A stretch of DNA of 64,000 bases from Botryosphaeria dothidea (taxonomy: Eukaryota > Ascomycota > Dothideomycetes > Botryosphaeriales > Botryosphaeriaceae). Where the stretch lies: the NCBI GenBank assembly GCA_011503125.2, contig WWBZ02000001.1:3038001-3102000 (forward strand), read 5' to 3'. Positions 1 to 11,651 of this stretch are shown here, one piece after another. The position numbers and the translations under genes were made by a program. Within the stretch, counting starts at the first letter, position 1; every line of letters begins with the position of its first letter. Under the pieces are notes generated by a model, which searched no databases, was not told where the DNA came from, and saw nothing but the letters and a program-made list of their open reading frames with translations.

Positions 1-156
1 TCCCATTTATTTGCGCCCACTGTCACATATATTGCGTCCTTACAAGACCTGTGTAACCTTCCGAAGCCAGAAAAATATTTATTCGGTAAGTGAGGTCACG
101 GGTAAGGAGCAGGCAAGAGCGAAGGCTAACCTTTGTTCAGGTCAGACCTCGACATC

Positions 157-561
157 ATGTCTTCGCTCAAATATTACAACGACGCCGGTGCTGGAGAAGA
201 GCGCAACAGCTTATATCATTACTCGCAAGCCGTTGTGGTTGGGAATATCGTGAAGATCGCCGGTCAAGGCGGGTGGACGCCCGAAAACGAGTTGGACGGC
301 AACGACATGGACGGCCAGGTGGAGCTTGCCTTCAAGAATGTCGAACTAGTCCTTGCCACCGTCGGTCTTTCCTGGGAAGACGTCTATCAGGTGCGGACGT
401 ACCACGTTTCACTTCCTCTTTCCATGGTGAAGACGGTGGAAGTGCTTGCCAAATGCACGCCAAATCATAAGCCGGTGTTGACCGGTGTTGGTGTCTCCCA
501 TCTCGCGAATCCCAGAATGATCATTGAAGTGGAGGTCGAGGCGTACGCGGGAAAGAGATGA
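157..561 (+). CDS. RidA/YjgF/YER057c/UK114-family protein
   Basis: A 134-residue single-exon protein of the RidA family. Known members are small trimeric proteins that hydrolyse reactive enamine/imine intermediates released by PLP enzymes; fungal paralogues also occur with other roles. The sequence shows the family hallmarks: the central G-Q-G-G-W segment, the block K-N-V-E-L-V-L-A-T-V-G with a following V-Y-Q-V-R-T-Y strand, and a C-terminal I-E-V-E-V-E-A-Y strand. The ATG at 157 is chosen because the open frame has no earlier ATG. A GTAAGT donor near 86 and a TTGTTCAG acceptor ending at 140 suggest a 5'UTR intron just before it. The usual family Arg near the end of the fold could correspond to the R in the V-R-T-Y segment. 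The family is clear, the substrate is not. Confidence 0.85.
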   Translation: MSSLKYYNDAGAGEERNSLYHYSQAVVVGNIVKIAGQGGWTPENELDGNDMDGQVELAFKNVELVLATVGLSWEDVYQVRTYHVSLPLSMVKTVEVLAKCTPNHKPVLTGVGVSHLANPRMIIEVEVEAYAGKR

Positions 562-2074
562 GAAAAAGAAAAAGGTCAGAATGTTACACTACACACGGTT
601 TCTTTTCGGCGATGGATGCGTTTTGTGGACGAGGGAAAGAGGCTGCTGGATTTGGTAGAAACGCATGTTCCATACCTGCCGGATAATCAACAGCATTCTC
701 AAGCTGCGCATTTAGTATTCAATAGATATTAAACCTTATAGAGAGCTTACAAATGCGTCTATATATATAAATGGATCCGTTACTTACTATAACAAGGTCC
801 GTGCCGGATTGTGGCTGTATTGACAGCAGGGTTCCCCGCAAATGTGTTACACGATCGGACCCTGTCCTCATGCGACTCATGCTTTGGCAAAAGTATCTTG
901 CGGGAATCATACACGAGATTGCTGCAGCAGACAGCTAGCGCCAAATCCAATGTTTCAGTAAATAGAGGCAAGGTTAAGGCTACATGGGGAGTCGAAGAAT
1001 TCATCCGGATGACTTTGTCACTCGGAAAAAAAAAACGACACTTGCGTCCCGGTCGATCGCTTCAACTCCCCATAAGGTGGAATTCATTAAAGTCCATCGT
1101 CGCTAGCCATTAGCTGCAGCACCCCTTTGTAGACCTAGATAAAGTGTAATACAATCAGGAAAACGCACATTGCGGGTGAGACAGTCAGAGTCCAGATCTC
1201 GGGAATGAAAGAGCGGGGTATTCGTACGGCGGGAATGATTTTCAGGGCTCCAATGCAGTGTTATGATGGCTCGTGTCTCCATTGACTCTATCTCGGGTCT
1301 TTTGAGCTCGCCGATCTCAATTTGGGTGCACGAAAGGACCGTCGCGAGAATCATAGCTAGATACCCCACCTCTTGCCCGGCGAATCTGACGTCCCATGTT
1401 GCTTACACACTCGCAGTGCTTTTGCCTCGAACAGCACGAGCGTCGTAGCTGGACCGCCACAGTTGCGCCTGGTGATGCTTTGGGCACCTGAATGTTGAAA
1501 AAGAGATTTCGATTTACTACCCACGATGCCCTGCTGTGCCACATGGGTCTGAGACTACTTCGCTTGGCCAGCCTTAGATATGTGGGGGCGGGCACCACGG
1601 ATGTGGACCGCGAAGCCAGAAACAGCTGAAACTACTTCTTCGCTGCATATTTAGCCCAAACTCTGACTCGCTCACCACGACCACGTAGTATGTGGCGTAG
1701 TAGAATGCTCTCACTGCATTCTGCCTTACCACGGCTTAAGCCGCTAGGTTTTAGTCACTATGCAAGTCGCGCGGCACAGTCAGTAGATGCAGAACATCTT
1801 CCGAGGCGTGTTGTAAGGCGAGAAAAGAAAGCTATAACTATTCGAGATAATCTCCCGTCCTGTCTTTCTCTCTCGGCTTGCCCTTACTCGCTCCTTGCGG
1901 ACTTATCGACTTACTATCTGTCAGTGCGATGCTGCGGATACGCGGCGCTTCCGAGCACTGGGTCTTTTCTCTCTACCGAAACTCCATTTATCCCGGTTTC
2001 TCCCAGTGCTAGTCGACCTCTTTTCCTGCCTTGACATTCCACACAATTTCTTGTCATCTATTGGGTTACCCGCC
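562..2074. other. Intergenic region, no gene recognised
   Basis: No supported gene. The stretch contains the 3' flank of the RidA-type gene, the first copy of the dispersed palindromic element at 984-1073, and from about 1850 the pyrimidine-rich leader of the downstream MFS gene. Short ORFs here show no family resemblance. Confidence 0.5.
984..1073. repeat. Dispersed palindromic element, copy 1
   Basis: An imperfect inverted repeat of about 90 bp. The left end reads ATGGGGAGTCGAAGAATTC followed by ATCCGGATG. The right end, reverse-complemented, reads ATGGGGAGTTGAAGC and then a diverged ACCGGGACGCAAGTGTC. The A-rich centre is a run of ten or more A. No convincing target-site duplication is visible. 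It lies about 420 bp downstream of the RidA-type gene. Confidence 0.75.
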
Positions 2075-4249
2075 ATGACTGTCGGAAAACCAAGCGAGCA
2101 GCAGAGCAAGACGATGGCCAGTGAGACCGAGAAAGACCTTGAAGGCTCCACGCCTTCTTCAACTCCCGCCCCGTCGGAGCTTGAGGCAGTGGTTACAGTG
2201 AAGACTTGGGTTGTTACTTTCGTGAGCAGACCCAAACGTCCCGCCAATGAAGAAATCTACTAACGCGTTATTCCAGTTTCTTTCCGTCGGCTACGGCTTG
2301 TGCTTCTGGCCCGTCCCCACAGTTGCTGCTGTCGGAACACTTGTTTCCGCTGACTTCGGGCAGCCCAATGCCTACGTTTGGTTTGTTCCAGTATGATATT
2401 CCGCCCCTCCAAGCCTCTCTGGAAGGGTATTGATTTTTTTTTAAAAGGCATGGATGATCGCAACGACCGTCGGTTTCATGATCAATGGGAGTAACACCGA
2501 CCTCTTGGGTAGACGTTGGTTTCTTACCGGTGGAAACCTAGTAAGTCTACTCTCTCCACTCTTTTAACGTCTGTGCTAATATCCTCCAAGTTCTGCGTGG
2601 TGGGTCATCTGATTGCGGGGGCTTCCAAACAGACGGGAAACGTCAATCTCATTACCGCCGGAATGGTGCTGTCAGGGTTTGGTGCAGGATGCTGCCAGGT
2701 GCGTCTCCGCTTGCATGCATAGTACGTATGCATGGCCCCCACATGGCTGACTGATCAACTTTGCAGCTTGCAGCATTCGCCCTTCCAGAGCTGCTGCCCA
2801 ACAAATGGAGACACATTGGCATCATCATTGCCGATGGTACGGTTTACGTCGCAATCCTCATCGCACCCATAACGGCAAGGTACAGCTATGAGTTCGAGAA
2901 CTGGGAGTGGAACTTCTACGCTCCGGCCATCTTCCAATTCATTTCATTCGTCGGCCTGTTCTTCCTCTACTTCCCTCCGGCCCATCCATCAGGCTTGCCC
3001 TTTCTGCAGGCGATCACGAAGATTGACTATCTCGGTAAGTCACATCGGTGTCTCGAAGCAATTATTCCTCATCCGGACATTCGACATCAGGCATCCTCTT
3101 CTTCACCGCTGGCTGCGTCCCCGTGCTCCTCGGCATCGTCTGGGCCGGCATCTACCCCGCCTCCTCCACGCACGTCGTCGCGCCGCTCGTCGTCGGCTTC
3201 TTCTTCCTGATCCTCTTCGGGCTGTGGGAGACGTACGGCGGCGCGCCGCACCCGCTGGCGCCGACCCGCATCTTCACGTCCTCGTGCGGCCGCGACTTCA
3301 CCGCGCCGGCGCTGGCGCTGTCCATCACCAACATGTTCTACTACTCGAGCAGCATCCTGTGGCCGACCATGACGACCATGTTCTACACCGACGGCGGCGC
3401 CGACTGGGTGTACGCGACGGTGCTGACGCTGCCGCAAGGCCTCGCCATCTGCTTCGGCGCCGCGCTGCTGTGGTGCTTCGGCAGCAGGATCAAGCACTGG
3501 CAGTGGCAGCTGGTGGTGGCGACGTCCGTCACGGTGCTCTTCGGGGCGCTGCTCGGGCTGGCGACGCCGCACAACATGGGCATGATGGTCGCGTTCCTCT
3601 TCATCTGCCAGAGCGCGTTTGCGTGGTCGGTCCCGCTGAGCATCATGCTCTCCCAGCTGGGCGTCCAGCACAAAGATCTTGGAATCAGTGGCGGCATTTC
3701 CGGGTCGCTGCGTTTTGCCGGAGGTGCAGGTACGGCGGCCGCCAATTCTGGTGACGAAAGCTTGGAAGCTGACTGAACGGTAGTTGCGACCACGGTTTAT
3801 CAGACCATCTTCAACAACGAGGTCACTAAGTGGACACCAAAGCTTGTCGTCCCTGCTGCTCTTGAGGCCGGTCTCGATCAATCCAGGGTCACAGAGCTCC
3901 TTTCCGTCATCTCCACCCCTGAGCTCGCAACTTCATTTTCCTCCGAGGTGGTGGCGGCGGCGTCAGAGGCGTTGAAATTAGCCTACTGCAAAGGTATATT
4001 TGTGCTTGCTATGTCCTCATTGGGCTTTGGATTTGTCGCCATTGTCGCTTGCCTGCTATGCAAAGATGTTGAGTCAAAGATGACAAACACAGTGAGTGCT
4101 CTATATAAGATCATCTGCACCATCGAGATGCTGACTTTTTGTGAGATTGACGTGTATCTCGAGAATGATGAATATGCCCACAGGAACAAGATCCATTAAA
4201 GATTCGACAGGGTGAACACGGAGACTGGAATAGACCCTGCATGTTGTAA
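2075..4249 (+). CDS. MFS transporter, TRI12-like (DHA2/DHA14 type)
   Basis: Predicted 580-residue plasma-membrane drug:H+ antiporter of the fungal TRI12-like group, a family that exports toxins, drugs or metabolites. Eight exons were assembled: 2075-2221, 2277-2390, 2448-2540, 2591-2698, 2767-3034, 3091-3729, 3784-4091 and 4184-4249; their lengths sum to an exact frame. After a hydrophilic Ser/Pro/Glu-rich N-terminus, membrane segments begin at F-L-S-V-G-Y-G. The MFS loop signature appears as N-T-D-L-L-G-R-R-W between helices 2 and 3, and the TRI12-typical I-T-K-I-D-Y-L-G follows helix 6. The C-terminal tail after the last helix is charged. The convergent LaeA-like methyltransferase ends 230 bp away. 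Exon 6 is markedly GC-richer than its neighbours. The substrate is unknown, and the final small exon is the least certain part of the model. Confidence 0.82.
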
Positions 4250-4479
4250 CTCTTAGAGGATTGACTCAATTATGGCTGCATGAATCATGCTACTATCGAG
4301 GAAAGTCATTTTGCCAGGTGTGAATGAAAAACCATACTCAGCTCGCTCAAAGACGCCATTGCAGGTTTTTCCTGGTGAACTCTTACTGGTACCTCATCGG
4401 CTTACTCTGGTTTCTGGCCATAGACAAAGTGACTGGAAATATGTCAGCAGAAAGTCTCCGTTTTGGTAGGGCTCACACA

Positions 4480-5799
4480 CTAGTGGAAGTAAATGTGCAC
4501 ATCTTTCCTGCGAATGTCATTCCGCACGCCCACCAAAAACACCTGCACCTCTTCAATAGTCCATCCAAGCACACTAGTGAACATGGCAAACGTCATCGCC
4601 TCTAGAGCCTCCATGTAGTTGACCATCATGAGCGCTCCGATTTGTTTCTGCGGAAGAGTATCAGATTCAAGAGCGTGTGGCGATTCTCGCACAAGACTTA
4701 CAAGACGCTTATCCTGGGGCCACATTCCGATTGGTAGTTTAAAAATTCTCTCGGTAATGTTCTTATATCCTGCTTCTTGCATCAAGCCCTTCAACTTCGG
4801 ACCTGGCCTACCTGTGCGGCCCATTTTCTCACAGGCCTCTGCGGCCAATGTCTGCAATTTGAGAACCTGATTGCCTTCCTTGAGGCTTCCGTCGTCCGAC
4901 CGAGGCAGGACATCGAAGTCCTGGAACTCAGCCCAGCCGCCGGGTTTGGTAAATCTACAAGGCGTTAGAACCATTTCATCTGCAGGGTGTTTTCGGTAAC
5001 AACTTGAAAGCTTGATTCACATAACGCGGCCAATTGGCGATTGACGCAGTCATGTAACGGCTGTGTACGTAGTCGAATGCCTCGACAAACGCCCAATCAG
5101 CCTCCACATCGTCGACCTCAAACCTGACGTTCGGCGGCGTCCAGCGGGGCTGGATTGGCGAGAGGTCGTTACCGAGCTGTTGAATTGAAAATGAGTGATT
5201 TGAGCACATCTGAGGCAAACGTTATTCTGCTCCATACCACTTGCGAGTCGGGCCATGTGTCGCCTGTGTTGGATCCCCATTAATCAGCCTTCCTGAAGAC
5301 ACCGCCCGGGTCATTCGCAGAGCTTTCATACCGGCTTCGATAGCCCAGATGCCGGTCCCAGTGCCGAGGTCTAGGATAGTTCCATCCTTCTTGAAGGGGG
5401 CGAGTGCAAGGGTGTCACCGGCCAGCAGCTTGCAGATCTCGTGGAACATGTCCAGGCGATCTTGCTCAGCCTCGTCGTTCGGGCTTCATGGTTTCTGGAT
5501 CAGCCACACTCCGTCACTTGGATTGTCGAATAACTCACAATCTGTATGTGCCTTCTTTGTACGCATGGAAGCGACGGCCGTGCTGGAACTTGTACGCAGT
5601 AACGCTCGAGGTCAGGGACGTTGTGAAGCTTTGCCTTGGCTCCATGTCAGCGGATTCGCAAGCTCCTCTTTGGCGGATCACGGCGCGCATACTCGTCGTC
5701 GCCATATGCCGAGTCGTTGGTATCCAGAGCTGTGTCGATCTCGATGTGGCCGGTCTCGGTCGCGATAGCGGGAGGTTGGTCTGGAGCTGGTACTGCCAT
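4480..5799 (-). CDS. LaeA-like SAM-dependent methyltransferase
   Basis: Predicted 342-residue class I methyltransferase of the fungal LaeA/velvet-associated-like group. The family includes global regulators of secondary metabolism and many paralogues of unknown substrate. Six exons were assembled on the minus strand: 5799-5693, 5634-5539, 5483-5332, 5263-5238, 5176-5004 and 4954-4480. Order of motifs: the G-R-R-F-H-A-Y-K-E-G-T-Y segment, P-N-D-E-A-E-Q-D-R-L-D-M, the SAM-binding motif L-D-L-G-T-G-T-G-I-W-A-I-E, then D-L-S-P-I-Q-P-R-W-T-P-P-N, the F-D-Y-V-H-S-R stretch, and F-T-K-P-G-G-W-A-E-F-Q-D. These are the standard landmarks of the family. The second exon could start six bases later. The gene converges on an exporter-type MFS gene. 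Whether it is a true LaeA orthologue cannot be decided here; paralogues are common in Pezizomycotina. Confidence 0.82.
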
Positions 5800-7928
5800 T
5801 GTGACGCTTCGGGTTGGTACAGTCTTCGCAGATCTGAGACAGCAGCAGCATGCGGGGATAAAAAAGATGAGCAGGCAGCTTGGCTTTTGGGGAGGTGCGA
5901 CGCAGAGCTCCACCTGCAACGTCCGGCACTCCGCGCACGCGACGAACCGGGCGTGCGCGGCACAAGCCCGTGCAGCTCTTCTTCACCAAGTACCACGTCT
6001 AATCAACCGCCACGGCTGTTGTTCATTGGATGCAGCCAGGTTCACAGCTTGTTCCCGCGGAGAGGATGCCTCGTCGAACTGTTGGCCGGTTGCTGTGGCC
6101 AATACGGGCTTTGGCGGAGGAGTTCGCTAAAAAGAGCAGCTGGGATTCAGATGGGCTGATTCTTTCCCTGATGGGCCGAGTGGGCCTGCAGAAGCCTTTA
6201 CCAGTGGTTGGGGAAGCGGGACGTGCAATGCGGCGTAGCAGAGCGAAGGCGCAAAGGCGGTAAGCGAGTGCAAGGTAGCACATGTGGAGAAGCGTGATGC
6301 GCCTAGGAAACGGGAGGAGCATTTGGCTCAGATCTGGTTGAACATGGTTGACAACTTCAGATGAGTGTTGAAAGACAGAGGACTTCGTGCATTTTGCGGG
6401 CCTTGTGCGTTTCTCACGCAAACCGACGTGGATTTGAGCAACCCTGACTTGCTGCTCCGAGTCTTCTTTTTTGAACCCGGCCATTGGATTGGTTCTCCAT
6501 AGCCTCGAAACCTTAAAACCAGTCAGCCTAAATGGACAGCAGCCAACGCAACAGGCAGGTCTATCTTCTAACGAACTCCGTAGAAAGATGTTGTCAGAAC
6601 TTACGATTGGCGTCTGAACAGAACGTGACTTCTCAAAGATCACAGACACGACCAGCTGGAAAATCCCTGTCCTCGTTCAAATTTCGAGCAAGCCTCGCCG
6701 TTGACGGGATGAAAACAATGACTCGGATTGGTAACTACCTGACTCTCAATACTCAACCTAACATGTGTCCACTAATATATGAGCTCATTGGGGGATTTTG
6801 TGCAACTCTTCAGTGGAGCAAAAGCGAGTGAGGAGGAGAGATTCGAATCAGAACGGGGCAACCTTGAAGAAGTTTGGTCCACGTGACTTGAGCGCTCACT
6901 TACTCAGCCGCATGACCATTTGATCTATCATTTTGAGGAAGAGATTAGTCGAGATCGTAGCTGCAACAATCCATCGCCAGCGCCAAACATCTGTCTACAG
7001 CGAAGCGAAGCGCTGGATACGTCATGCCTGTGTTTAGTGGGTTTCAAACCACGTGATATCGTGAGACTCCGGAGTGTTTCGAACGTTTCGTTTCCATCAA
7101 TGATCGGCTCACCACGGACGACATGGCTTCATTGTGCCATTTCTGCTTGCTCGCTAGTCAGTTGCTGCTCCAGGCGGCCCAAGACGGACACGACTGCTCC
7201 AGCCGACCCTCGCCGGACCGGCTTCCCGTCAGGAACGGCGGCTATTCCGGACTGTGATGCCGGACAATTGCGTTTCAGTCCCTCCTGTATTTTGCCTGGA
7301 GACGCTTGATTGGCTCGGTACCTGTTTCGCATGGCTTCCGCCTATCTGTTCAAAACATCTGGCCGTTTTCCCGCTTGCCCATGCCCCTGCTTGGCGGCTT
7401 GCCTTGCCTCCGGGTCAGCCTCCATCGCCTTCACTTGGTCTCCCTTTTGGTCCAACGCAATGGCCCGTCCGCCTGGGCGAGTCACACAAGCTTTCTCTGA
7501 CAATGTGCCCACTAGTATCGGAGAGCTCCCTCCGTTGCCAGCCGCACTACTGTAGCCAGCGCGGCGCCCCTGCCCGCGTTGCTTCAACCGCGGCTTGATG
7601 TGCTATTTACACTGCCGAGTAGCGCGCTCGGAAAAAGAGGCGCGACGATCATACGGCTCCAGATTTCCTTAATCACGCCCGGGCCTGGCTCCCGCTGCAT
7701 CAATACGGCCGATCCGGAGTCTTTCGACCGTGACGCAAAAAGAGAAGGACTAAAATGTCGTTTCCTCCCCAGTTTTTTCCAGCTTCTCCTCCAGCTATAT
7801 ATTCACTCTTTTTGCTCCTGAGTTTGCAGCTCACCACCCTTGCCCCTCCAGCTAGACTGTGAGACATTCCCTCTTTCACCTTTTTTTTTTGGCCTGGTCT
7901 GTCATTCTCTCTCTCTCTTCAGCTCAAC
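5800..7928. other. 2.1 kb intergenic region, no gene recognised
   Basis: No ORF in this stretch resembles a known family or splices into a convincing model. It holds the upstream region of the methyltransferase and the promoter of the endoglucanase. The last 150 bases are pyrimidine-rich and contain a TATA-like site. Confidence 0.45.
7796..7803 (+). promoter_or_regulatory. TATA-like box of the GH5 endoglucanase gene
   Basis: TATATATT lies 126 bases before the ATG. It is followed by CT-rich sequence and a T tract just upstream of the start, the usual arrangement of a strongly expressed fungal gene. Inferred from position and sequence only. Confidence 0.5.
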
Positions 7929-8994
7929 ATGCGTTTCATCTCCATGCTGCTGGCCGCCAGCACGGCTGGCCTCGCTCTGGCCGCGCCCTCGAAGAAGGTC
8001 CGCCGCCAAAACAAGTTCAAGTGGTTTGGCATCAACGAGAGCGGTGCCGAGTTCGGCGATGGCATCTTCCCCGGTCTCTACAACAAGGACTACATCTGGT
8101 ACGACATGAGCACCGTCGACACCTTCATCGAGAAGGGCATGAACATGTTCCGTCTGAACTTCGCCATGGAGCGCCTAATCCCCAACTCGCTCAACGGCAC
8201 CCTTGACACCTACTACATGGGCAACCTTACGGACAACATCAACTACATCACCAGCAGGGGCGCCTACGCCATGATCCAGCCCCACAACTACGGCCGCTAC
8301 TACGGCGAGATCATCGAGGACGTCGCCGGCTTCAAGCAGTGGTGGAAGACGGTCGCCAAGCCGTTCGCCAACAACTCCCTCGTCGTCTTCGACACCAACA
8401 ACGAGTTCCACGACATGGACCAGGACCTCGTCGTCAAGCTCAACCAGGCCGCCATCGACGGTATCCGTGAGGCCGGCGCCACCAGCCAGTTCATCACCCC
8501 CGAGGGTAACAGCTGGACCGGTGCCTGGACCTGGGTTTCTTCCGGCAACGCCGACACCATGGGCGCCCTGACTGACCCTGCCAACAACGGCAGCTCCAAG
8601 CTCGTCTACCAGATGCACCAGTACCTTGACGTTGATGGATCCGGCACCCACGAGGAGTGCGTCAGCTCCACCATCTTCAGCGAGAGGCTCCAGGCTGCTA
8701 CCCAGTGGCTCCGCGAGACCGGCAACAAGGGTCTCATCGGCGAGTATGCTGCTGGCAACAACACTCAGTGTATGGAGGCTGTCGAGGATGGTCTACAGTA
8801 CCTTAAGGACAACGATGATGTCTGGACCGGTCACCTGTGGTGGGCTGCTGGTCCCTGGGTGAGTTTTTCAACACATTTATCATTGAACAACGAAGCTGAC
8901 ATGCGCGCAGTGGGGCGATTACATCTACAGTATCGAGCCTCCGACAGGCTCGTCGTACAGTTACTACATCGATGCCATCGCGAAGTACGCTTGA
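7929..8994 (+). CDS. Secreted GH5 subfamily 5 endo-beta-1,4-glucanase
   Basis: Predicted 337-residue extracellular cellulase that cleaves internal beta-1,4-glucosidic bonds. The N-terminus is a clear signal peptide (hydrophobic stretch ending A-L-A-A-P-S), followed by a K-K-V-R-R site that may be a Kex2-type pro-sequence. The GH5 fold markers are G-I-N-E-S-G-A-E-F-G, F-R-L-N-F and the acid/base motif N-N-E-F-H-D with Glu159. The nucleophile motif is G-E-Y-A-A-G with Glu272, and the W-W-A-A-G-P-W-W-G-D-Y end is typical of EglB-type enzymes. No CBM1 or Ser/Thr linker is present, so it is a catalytic domain alone. One intron (8859-8910) interrupts the last Trp-Trp pair; ignoring it would give a false longer C-terminus. 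A palindromic element lies about 260 bp downstream. Confidence 0.93.
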
Positions 8995-9913
8995 GCGAAG
9001 AACGTCGCGGAAGGGGAACCGAAGAACTTCACTTCTTGTGCATATCATTCATCTTGACAGTGTCCCACACTAGCATTTGTCGGTGTAAATACCGAATAAA
9101 AGATCTTGGAGAGGCAATCGAGAACTTTTTCGTGTTTACAGTACTACGAGTCGACGTCCCATGAACTTTTTGATCCACAAACGAAAGTGAAAGAAGAGCA
9201 GGCATTGACATGTTTTCTTGAGATTGTTGCAGCCGAGCCGATAGTACCTGCAGTGGGCAGGAGGTAAAGCATTCGTCCGGACGTAAATGCCCTGATAATA
9301 CTCGTAGACTTGCGTCTGGATGAATGTTTCCACTCCCTACATGTGGCGGCAATACTTATACATCGCACTCTCGGAGAGTTTTACCGAGTGTAAAGAGCAG
9401 GACTGAACTACAACGTTACCAGAGAAAACGTAACCGGAGTATTCAGGGCTTCCGTGCTAACCGATTTCGGCAAGAGGCGCGTCTCGGATATCACCGGGAC
9501 TGCGGTGATCCAGCAGTGTGGGATCCATGAATTTATACTTTCACACATGTAAATCCTCTTGCTTTAGGATGCGGAACAACTCATCATGCAGTTATTTCTA
9601 GGTCCCAAGACTTTTCCAAGGCTATAAAATTCTATAGCATTCTGCCGATGTTTCTCCTCGGCCGATAGTTGGATGGATTAGATCATGGTCAGACAATTAG
9701 GCACGGCGTATGCGGAATTGAAGCTTCTTAAGTCGGTGAAGCATGGACCAGGAGTACTTTGATGGATGTACATCATAGAGTTCAAAAAGCCGCTTGGTTA
9801 CCCCTCAATCCAACATTCAGCTCTCTTTCACCTCTTCAACGCAGTTCCAATCCGATTGCTACCAGAAGACCGTTGCCTTTTCACTAGCTTGTTTCAACGA
9901 TACCTCATCAATC
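8995..9913. other. Intergenic region between endoglucanase and aldo-keto reductase
   Basis: No gene is supported. The region contains palindromic element copy 2 at about 9254-9341. The remaining sequence is unremarkable promoter/3' flank. Confidence 0.45.
9254..9341. repeat. Dispersed palindromic element, copy 2
   Basis: The left arm contains AAAGCATTCGTCCGGACGTA. The right arm, reverse-complemented, reads TAGGGAGTGGAAACATTC and then ATCCAGACGCAAG. The arms enclose about 25 bp. It is located about 260 bp downstream of the endoglucanase stop codon. Confidence 0.75.
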
Positions 9914-11294
9914 ATGGCATTTGCAGCTCCTCCGGCTCCCAAGACCGCTCTGGGCTACCACCGGATCCTCTCGCCATCCGCTGGTGTCAGAGTCTCTCCT
10001 TTGTGTCTCGGAGCCATGAACTTTGGCAACGCTTGGTAAATAGCGCATTTTCCGGTTCAATTATCCCGACACCTTGCTCACCCACAATCTTCCAGGGAGG
10101 CATTCATGGGCAAATGTGACAAGAAGACGACCTACGAGATCCTGGACTTCTTCATCGACGCGGGTGGAAACTTCATCGACACCGCCAACAACTGTAGGAT
10201 TCACACTATTACCAGTTGCAGTATCAAATGCTGAAAATCCCCGAGACCAGGGCGAGGAGAGCGAGGAGTGGCTCGGCGACTGGATGCAAGAGCGCAAGAA
10301 CCGCGACCAACTCGTCATCGCCACAAAGTACACGACCTACTTCCCGTCCGGCAAGGGCGGCGAGAAGATCAAGACCAACTACCAGGGCAACCACAGCAAA
10401 AGCTTGAAGGTATCCGTCGACGCCAGCTTGCGGAAGCTCAAGACGGATTACATCGACCTTGTATGTGGTTTTCTCTCCCCTCGCCCGAAACAGACGACTG
10501 ACAGCAACCCCCCGCACAGCTCTACCTGCACTGGTGGGACTTCTCCACCTCCATCCCGGAGGTCATGCGGTCGCTGCACCACCTCGTCGCAGCCGGCAAG
10601 ATCCTCTACCTCGGCATCAGTGACACGCCCGCCTGGGTCGTCTCGCAGGCCAACCAGTACGCGCGCGACCACGCGCTCACGCCCTTCAGCGTGTACCAGG
10701 GGCGGTGGAGCGCGGCCGACCGCGACTTCGAGCGCGACATCATCCCGATGGCGCAGCACGAAGGGATGGCGCTGGCGCCCTGGAACGCGCTAGGCGGCGG
10801 TCTCTTCAAGACCGAGGAGCAGCTGGCCAAGCAGGAAGAAGGCCGGAAGATGTTCCCACAGCGAGAGAAGGACAAGCGGGTGGCCGAGGCCCTGGACAAG
10901 ATCGCGAAGCGCAAGGGCGGCGTGCATCTGACGGCGATTGCGCTGGCGTACGTGATGCACAAGTCCCCGAACGTCTTCCCCATTGTCGGCGGGCGCAAGA
11001 TCGAGCACCTGAAGGGCAACATCGAGGCGTTAAGCATCCAGCTCAGCGCCGAGGAGATCCAAGAGATCGAGAACGCCGAGCCGTTTGATATCGGGTTCCC
11101 GATGAACTTTCTGTTTGAGTTTGACGGGTCCACTAAGTACAATAACCAGATGAGTACTGGCGACATCACGCTTGTGAAGATAGCTGGGCATATCGACACC
11201 GTGCCTAAGCCCCAGGTGAGTTTGAACGCTCGCGAAAACAAAATAGAGGTCTCGCTAATACTCCTTTTAGCCGATTGCGCCGAGAAAGCTTTGA
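9914..11294 (+). CDS. AKR9-type aldo-keto reductase (aryl-alcohol dehydrogenase-like)
   Basis: Predicted 384-residue cytosolic NADPH-dependent oxidoreductase. It belongs to the group holding yeast AAD proteins and fungal norsolorinic-acid-reductase-like enzymes. Exons: 9914-10035, 10096-10193, 10246-10460, 10520-11215, 11271-11294. Motifs in order: C-L-G-A-M-N-F-G-N-A-W at the start of the barrel, F-I-D-T-A-N-N with the catalytic Tyr restored by splicing (N-N-Y-Q-G-E-E-S-E-E-W), L-V-I-A-T-K-Y with the catalytic Lys, and Y-L-H-W-W-D with the catalytic His. The cofactor loop I-V-G-G-R-K-I-E-H-L is near the C-terminus. The second intron only restores the Y-Q-x-E-E-S-E-E-W motif if it ends at an unusual GAG acceptor (10245). 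The natural substrate is unknown and no biosynthetic cluster surrounds it. Confidence 0.85.
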
Positions 11295-11651
11295 GAGAGC
11301 AGTAGATGGTGGACCCTGTTTCCTCGAGCGGACTGAGGAATATTTGATCAATGTCGTAGGTTACTGTATCTGATCCGCAGGGGGAAAACACAATGGACGA
11401 TTTGAGAATGAAAGTAAAGTTGAAAATTATATGGATGTCGCACGGAGACCTTGATCTGTGCTGGATATCTGTCATGGCTTGCCGTCGCCTGGATATTTTA
11501 AATTTTGAATCTGATATGAATGCATGACGCCAACTCCGAATAATGCGCTGGCCGTTGTCGATGGAAAGATGTGGCCTTCTCTTCTGTTGTCAATCCAGCT
11601 GAGGCTTCAAATGTAGTTTCTTGCTGGGCTTACCTCGATGGCGGTTCTCAT
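11295..11651. other. Short convergent intergenic spacer
   Basis: This spacer separates the ends of the aldo-keto reductase and the Copia-derived-like gene. No element of the palindromic family or other feature was recognised in it. Confidence 0.4.

Noticed and set aside
984..1073. CRISPR-like or tandem array interpretation of the repeated motif
   Set aside because: The copies are dispersed tens of kilobases apart and are inverted pairs, not regularly spaced direct repeats; the organism is a fungus.
3087..3881. 264-residue minus-strand ORF opposite the MFS gene
   Set aside because: It mirrors the GC-rich coding exon of the MFS transporter; its Arg/Glu/Asp/Gly-rich composition is the antisense image of that gene.
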